From: Stenotrophomonas tumulicola
GTDB lineage: Bacteria > Pseudomonadota > Gammaproteobacteria > Xanthomonadales > Xanthomonadaceae
Reading direction: 5' to 3'
Assembly: GCF_014117215.1 (NCBI RefSeq)
Contig: NZ_JACGXS010000002.1
Coordinates: 186,001 to 250,000 of the forward strand
DNA length: 64,000 nucleotides
Numbering within the stretch: position 1 is the stretch's first letter; each line of letters opens with the position of its first letter. Both the position numbers and the translations under genes were made by a program. Below the pieces are notes generated by a model. The model worked only from the letters and a program-made list of their open reading frames with translations, was not told the DNA's origin and made no database searches. Shown piece by piece: positions 61,868-64,000 of the stretch.

Positions 61868-62833
61868 ATGGACCGATACGAACGCATCACAGCCCTGCAT
61901 CGCCTGCTCAAGTCCGCGCGCTATCCGGTGACGGTGGCGACGTTGCAGGACAAACTTGGTTGTTCCCGCGCCACGGTATACCGCGACCTCGCTTTCCTGC
62001 GCGATGCGCTGATGGCACCGATCGAGGGCGATGGCGAAGCCGGCTTCCGCTACCTGGCCGACGAAAGCGACCGCTTCGAGCTGCCCGGGCTGTGGCTGAG
62101 CTCGGAAGAACTGCATGCGCTGCTGGCATCCCAGCACCTGCTGGCGCGTACCGGCGGTGGGGTGCTTTCCTCGGTGCTGGCGCCGTTGCAGCAGCGCATC
62201 GAAGGCCTGTTGGCGGCGCAGGCCGGCGTGAGCAGCTGGCCGGTGGACCGGGTACGGGTGATCCCGCACCGGGTGCGCAAATTCGATGAAGCCAGCTTCC
62301 GCAGCGTCGCGTCGGCGGTGCTGGAACGGCGCCAGCTGGCGTTCGAATATCGTGCCCGCTCCACCGATGAAGCGACCCGGCGCTTGGTGTCGCCGCAGCG
62401 GCTGACCCACTATCGCGACAACTGGTACCTGGATGCCTGGGACCATGACCGCGACGCGCTGCGCAGTTTCGCGGTGGATCGCATCAACAAGGCCCGCGTC
62501 GTCGATGCCCCGGCCACCGATGTGGACGAAACCGACCTGGATGCGCAGCTGGGTGCCAGCTACGGTATTTTCTCCGGTGCCCCCAAGGGCTGGGCGACCA
62601 TCGTCTTCAGCGCCAAGGCCGCACGCTGGGTGGCCGACGAGCATTGGCACGCCAACCAGCAGGGACGTTTCCTGGCAGATGGCCGCTATGAACTCAAGGT
62701 ACCCTACAGCGTATCCCGAGAATTGCTGATGGACGTGCTGCACTACGGTTCCGATGCCGAGATCATCGAGCCGGTGATGCTGCGCGAACAGGCCAAGAGC
62801 CTGCTGGCGCTGGCCCTCAGCAGCTACGAATGA
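61868..62833 (+). CDS. WYL-domain transcriptional regulator, YafY-like
   Basis: A 321-residue regulator: HTH_11 winged helix at residues 1-60 (YERITALHRLLKSARYPVT, then LGCSRATVYRDLAFL), WYL domain near 140-215 (LVSPQRLTHYRDNWYLDAW) and WCX-type C-terminal domain. WYL proteins sense nucleotides or nucleic acids and control stress or DNA-damage genes. It lies 25 bp before metQ on the same strand, so co-transcription is likely. Confidence 0.9.
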   Translation: MDRYERITALHRLLKSARYPVTVATLQDKLGCSRATVYRDLAFLRDALMAPIEGDGEAGFRYLADESDRFELPGLWLSSEELHALLASQHLLARTGGGVLSSVLAPLQQRIEGLLAAQAGVSSWPVDRVRVIPHRVRKFDEASFRSVASAVLERRQLAFEYRARSTDEATRRLVSPQRLTHYRDNWYLDAWDHDRDALRSFAVDRINKARVVDAPATDVDETDLDAQLGASYGIFSGAPKGWATIVFSAKAARWVADEHWHANQQGRFLADGRYELKVPYSVSRELLMDVLHYGSDAEIIEPVMLREQAKSLLALALSSYE

Positions 62834-62858
62834 CCCTCCCCCGAGATCGAAACATACG

Positions 62859-63656
62859 ATGAAGAAGACCCTGCTGTTGTCACTTTTCGCCGCCGTGGCA
62901 CTGACGCTGAGCGCCTGCGGAAAATCCGGCGATACCTCGCAGAAGCTGGTGGTCGCCGCCACGGCGGTACCGCACGCGGAAATCCTGGACGTGGTGAAGC
63001 CGATCCTGAAAGAGCAGGGCGTGGAACTGGACGTGCGTGTCTTCAATGATTATGTGCAGCCCAACGACCAGCTGGTGCAGAAGCAGGTGGATGTGAACTA
63101 CTTCCAGACCGAGCCTTACCTGGATGCCTACAACCGCGACCGCAAGACCGCCCTGGTCACCGTGGCCGGGGTGCACATCGAGCCGTTCGGCGCGTACTCG
63201 CGCAAGGTGAAATCGCTGGATGAGCTGCGCGAAGGCGCCGATGTGGTGATCCCGAATGATCCGAGCAACAACAGCCGTGCGCTGATCCTGCTGCACAACG
63301 CGGGTGTCCTCCAGCTCAAGGACGCCACCAACGCATTGGCGACCCAGCGCGACATCATCGCCAACCCGAAGAACCTGAAGTTCCGCGAGCTGGATTCGGC
63401 GATGCTGCCGCGCGTGCTGGACCAGGTCGACCTGGCGTTGATCAACACCAACTACGCGCTGGATGCCGGCCTGAACCCGACCCAGGATGCGCTGGCGATC
63501 GAAAGCAAGGACTCGCCCTACGTGAACTTCCTGGTTGCCCGCGAGGACAACAAGGATGATCCGCGCGTGCAGAAGCTGGCACAGGCCCTGACCAGCCCGC
63601 AGGTGAAGGAATTCATCGCGCAGAAGTACAAGGGCGCGGTGCTGCCGGCATTCTGA
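62859..63656 (+). CDS. metQ: MetQ/NlpA-type methionine-binding lipoprotein
   Basis: A 265-residue lipoprotein (lipobox LSAC) of the NlpA family, the substrate-binding part of the MetNIQ D-/L-methionine ABC importer. Family phrases are VFNDYVQPNDQLVQKQVDVN, FQTEPYLDAYN, IPNDPSNNSRAL and LINTNYALDAGL. metN and metI are not upstream; if linked they must lie beyond the window. Its last 15-23 bases (ending at stop 63656) are copied twice in the repeat array that follows. Confidence 0.92.
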   Translation: MKKTLLLSLFAAVALTLSACGKSGDTSQKLVVAATAVPHAEILDVVKPILKEQGVELDVRVFNDYVQPNDQLVQKQVDVNYFQTEPYLDAYNRDRKTALVTVAGVHIEPFGAYSRKVKSLDELREGADVVIPNDPSNNSRALILLHNAGVLQLKDATNALATQRDIIANPKNLKFRELDSAMLPRVLDQVDLALINTNYALDAGLNPTQDALAIESKDSPYVNFLVAREDNKDDPRVQKLAQALTSPQVKEFIAQKYKGAVLPAF

Positions 63657-64000
63657 CCATCGGGTAGCGCCGGGCCATGCCCGGCGGCCTTGGGTGCCAC
63701 CGCCGCGAGGCGGCTCGCCGGGCATGGCCCGGCGCTACCAGCGTCAAGCCACCTGGAACGCAAGCGGGCGGCCACGGCACGTCCGTCAATCCGCCTGGAA
63801 CTGCCGGTGTTCTGACCATCGGGTAGCGCCGGGCCATGCCCGGCGGCCTTGGGTGCCGCCGCCGCAAGGCGGCTCGCCGGGCATGGCCCGGCGCTACCAG
63901 CGTCAATCCACCTGGAACGCAAGCGGGTGGCCACGGTACGTCCGTCAATCCGCGCGGTGCTGCCGGCGTTCTGACCATCGGGTAGCGCCGGGCCATGCCC
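63657..64000. repeat. 159-bp tandem repeat with GTAG palindromes and metQ 3'-end copies
   Basis: GTAG landmarks at 63664, 63823 and 63982 and the phrase CTGCCGG..TTCTGA at 63642, 63801 and 63960 all recur every 159 bp. Each unit has a 75-bp inverted SMAG-type pair (63664-63738, 63823-63897, and a third cut by the window end) and about 84 bp of linker. The third copy of the metQ tail matches over 23 bp. No gene is believed to lie here. Confidence 0.9.

Noticed and set aside
61271..63046. Minus-strand frame spanning the lipoprotein, WYL and metQ region
   Set aside because: It crosses three well-supported genes on either strand and has no recognisable domain.
63518..63996. Minus-strand frames with a 53-residue internal repeat in the terminal array
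   Set aside because: The 159-bp period is divisible by three, so frames stay open through the repeat; the DNA is a palindromic extragenic array with metQ tail copies, not a gene.
63657..64000. Possible CRISPR array
   Set aside because: The whole 159-bp unit, including linkers, is repeated; there are no variable spacers and no cas genes.

Overview
The window is GC-rich, almost fully coding DNA from a gammaproteobacterium of the Xanthomonadaceae. Stenotrophomonas or a close relative is most likely. The reasons are SMAG-type GTAG palindromes (59130-59201 and 63664-64000), a lexA2-imuA-imuB-dnaE2 mutagenesis cassette, an algZ-algR-hemC block, four TonB-dependent receptors, and many secreted hydrolases. 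No rRNA, tRNA, CRISPR array, transposase or phage gene was seen.

Layout. 1-9865: a catabolic-looking locus with the end of a TonB-dependent receptor, an acyl-CoA ligase, a serine hydrolase, a TetR regulator, a type B carboxylesterase with an MFS transporter, and an MBL-fold lactonase-like hydrolase. 9922-14804: an ECF41-type sigma factor gene with an AhpD-like protein and a cupin, facing a sigma-region-4-only mini-protein coupled to a LysR regulator, then an NmrA-like oxidoreductase and an OsmC/Ohr protein. Two TGTCACA-16 nt-CGTC promoter motifs sit just ahead of the sigma gene and the mini-protein.

14829-28162 is the most interesting region. An XRE-cupin regulator is divergent from a large set of genes for D-amino-acid or peptide use: two S12 serine hydrolases, a DgcA-like racemase, a divergent POT transporter, a D-aminoacylase-like amidohydrolase lacking the usual metal motif, a TonB-dependent receptor, a DgcN-like (DUF1611) protein and a membrane protein. 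Two transcription units begin with nearly the same 43-44 nt element at the same distance from the start codon. My reading is outer-membrane uptake, periplasmic trimming, inner-membrane import and D-to-L conversion of D-residue-containing material.

28318-33292: a small unknown protein and an iron-uptake pair (TonB-dependent receptor plus PepSY-flavoreductase fusion) with a Fur-like box. 33358-45765: HxlR/azoR, the BCCT transporter BetT, a DUF2231/PQQ-dehydrogenase pair, periplasmic trehalase, a 51-residue membrane protein, a repeat-containing unknown protein, LysR/MFS, and an exported catalase. 45944-51829: the SOS mutagenesis operon under a perfect LexA2-type operator. 51976-63656: a second Fur-linked receptor, the glucan glucosyltransferase OpgH, an esterase, AlgZ/AlgR, HemC, a DUF481 protein, a lipoprotein, a WYL regulator and MetQ. 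The window ends inside a 159-bp tandem repeat that includes copies of the metQ 3' end.

Motif readings, hairpins and start-codon choices come from the sequence itself. Family names come from recognised motifs. No database search was run.
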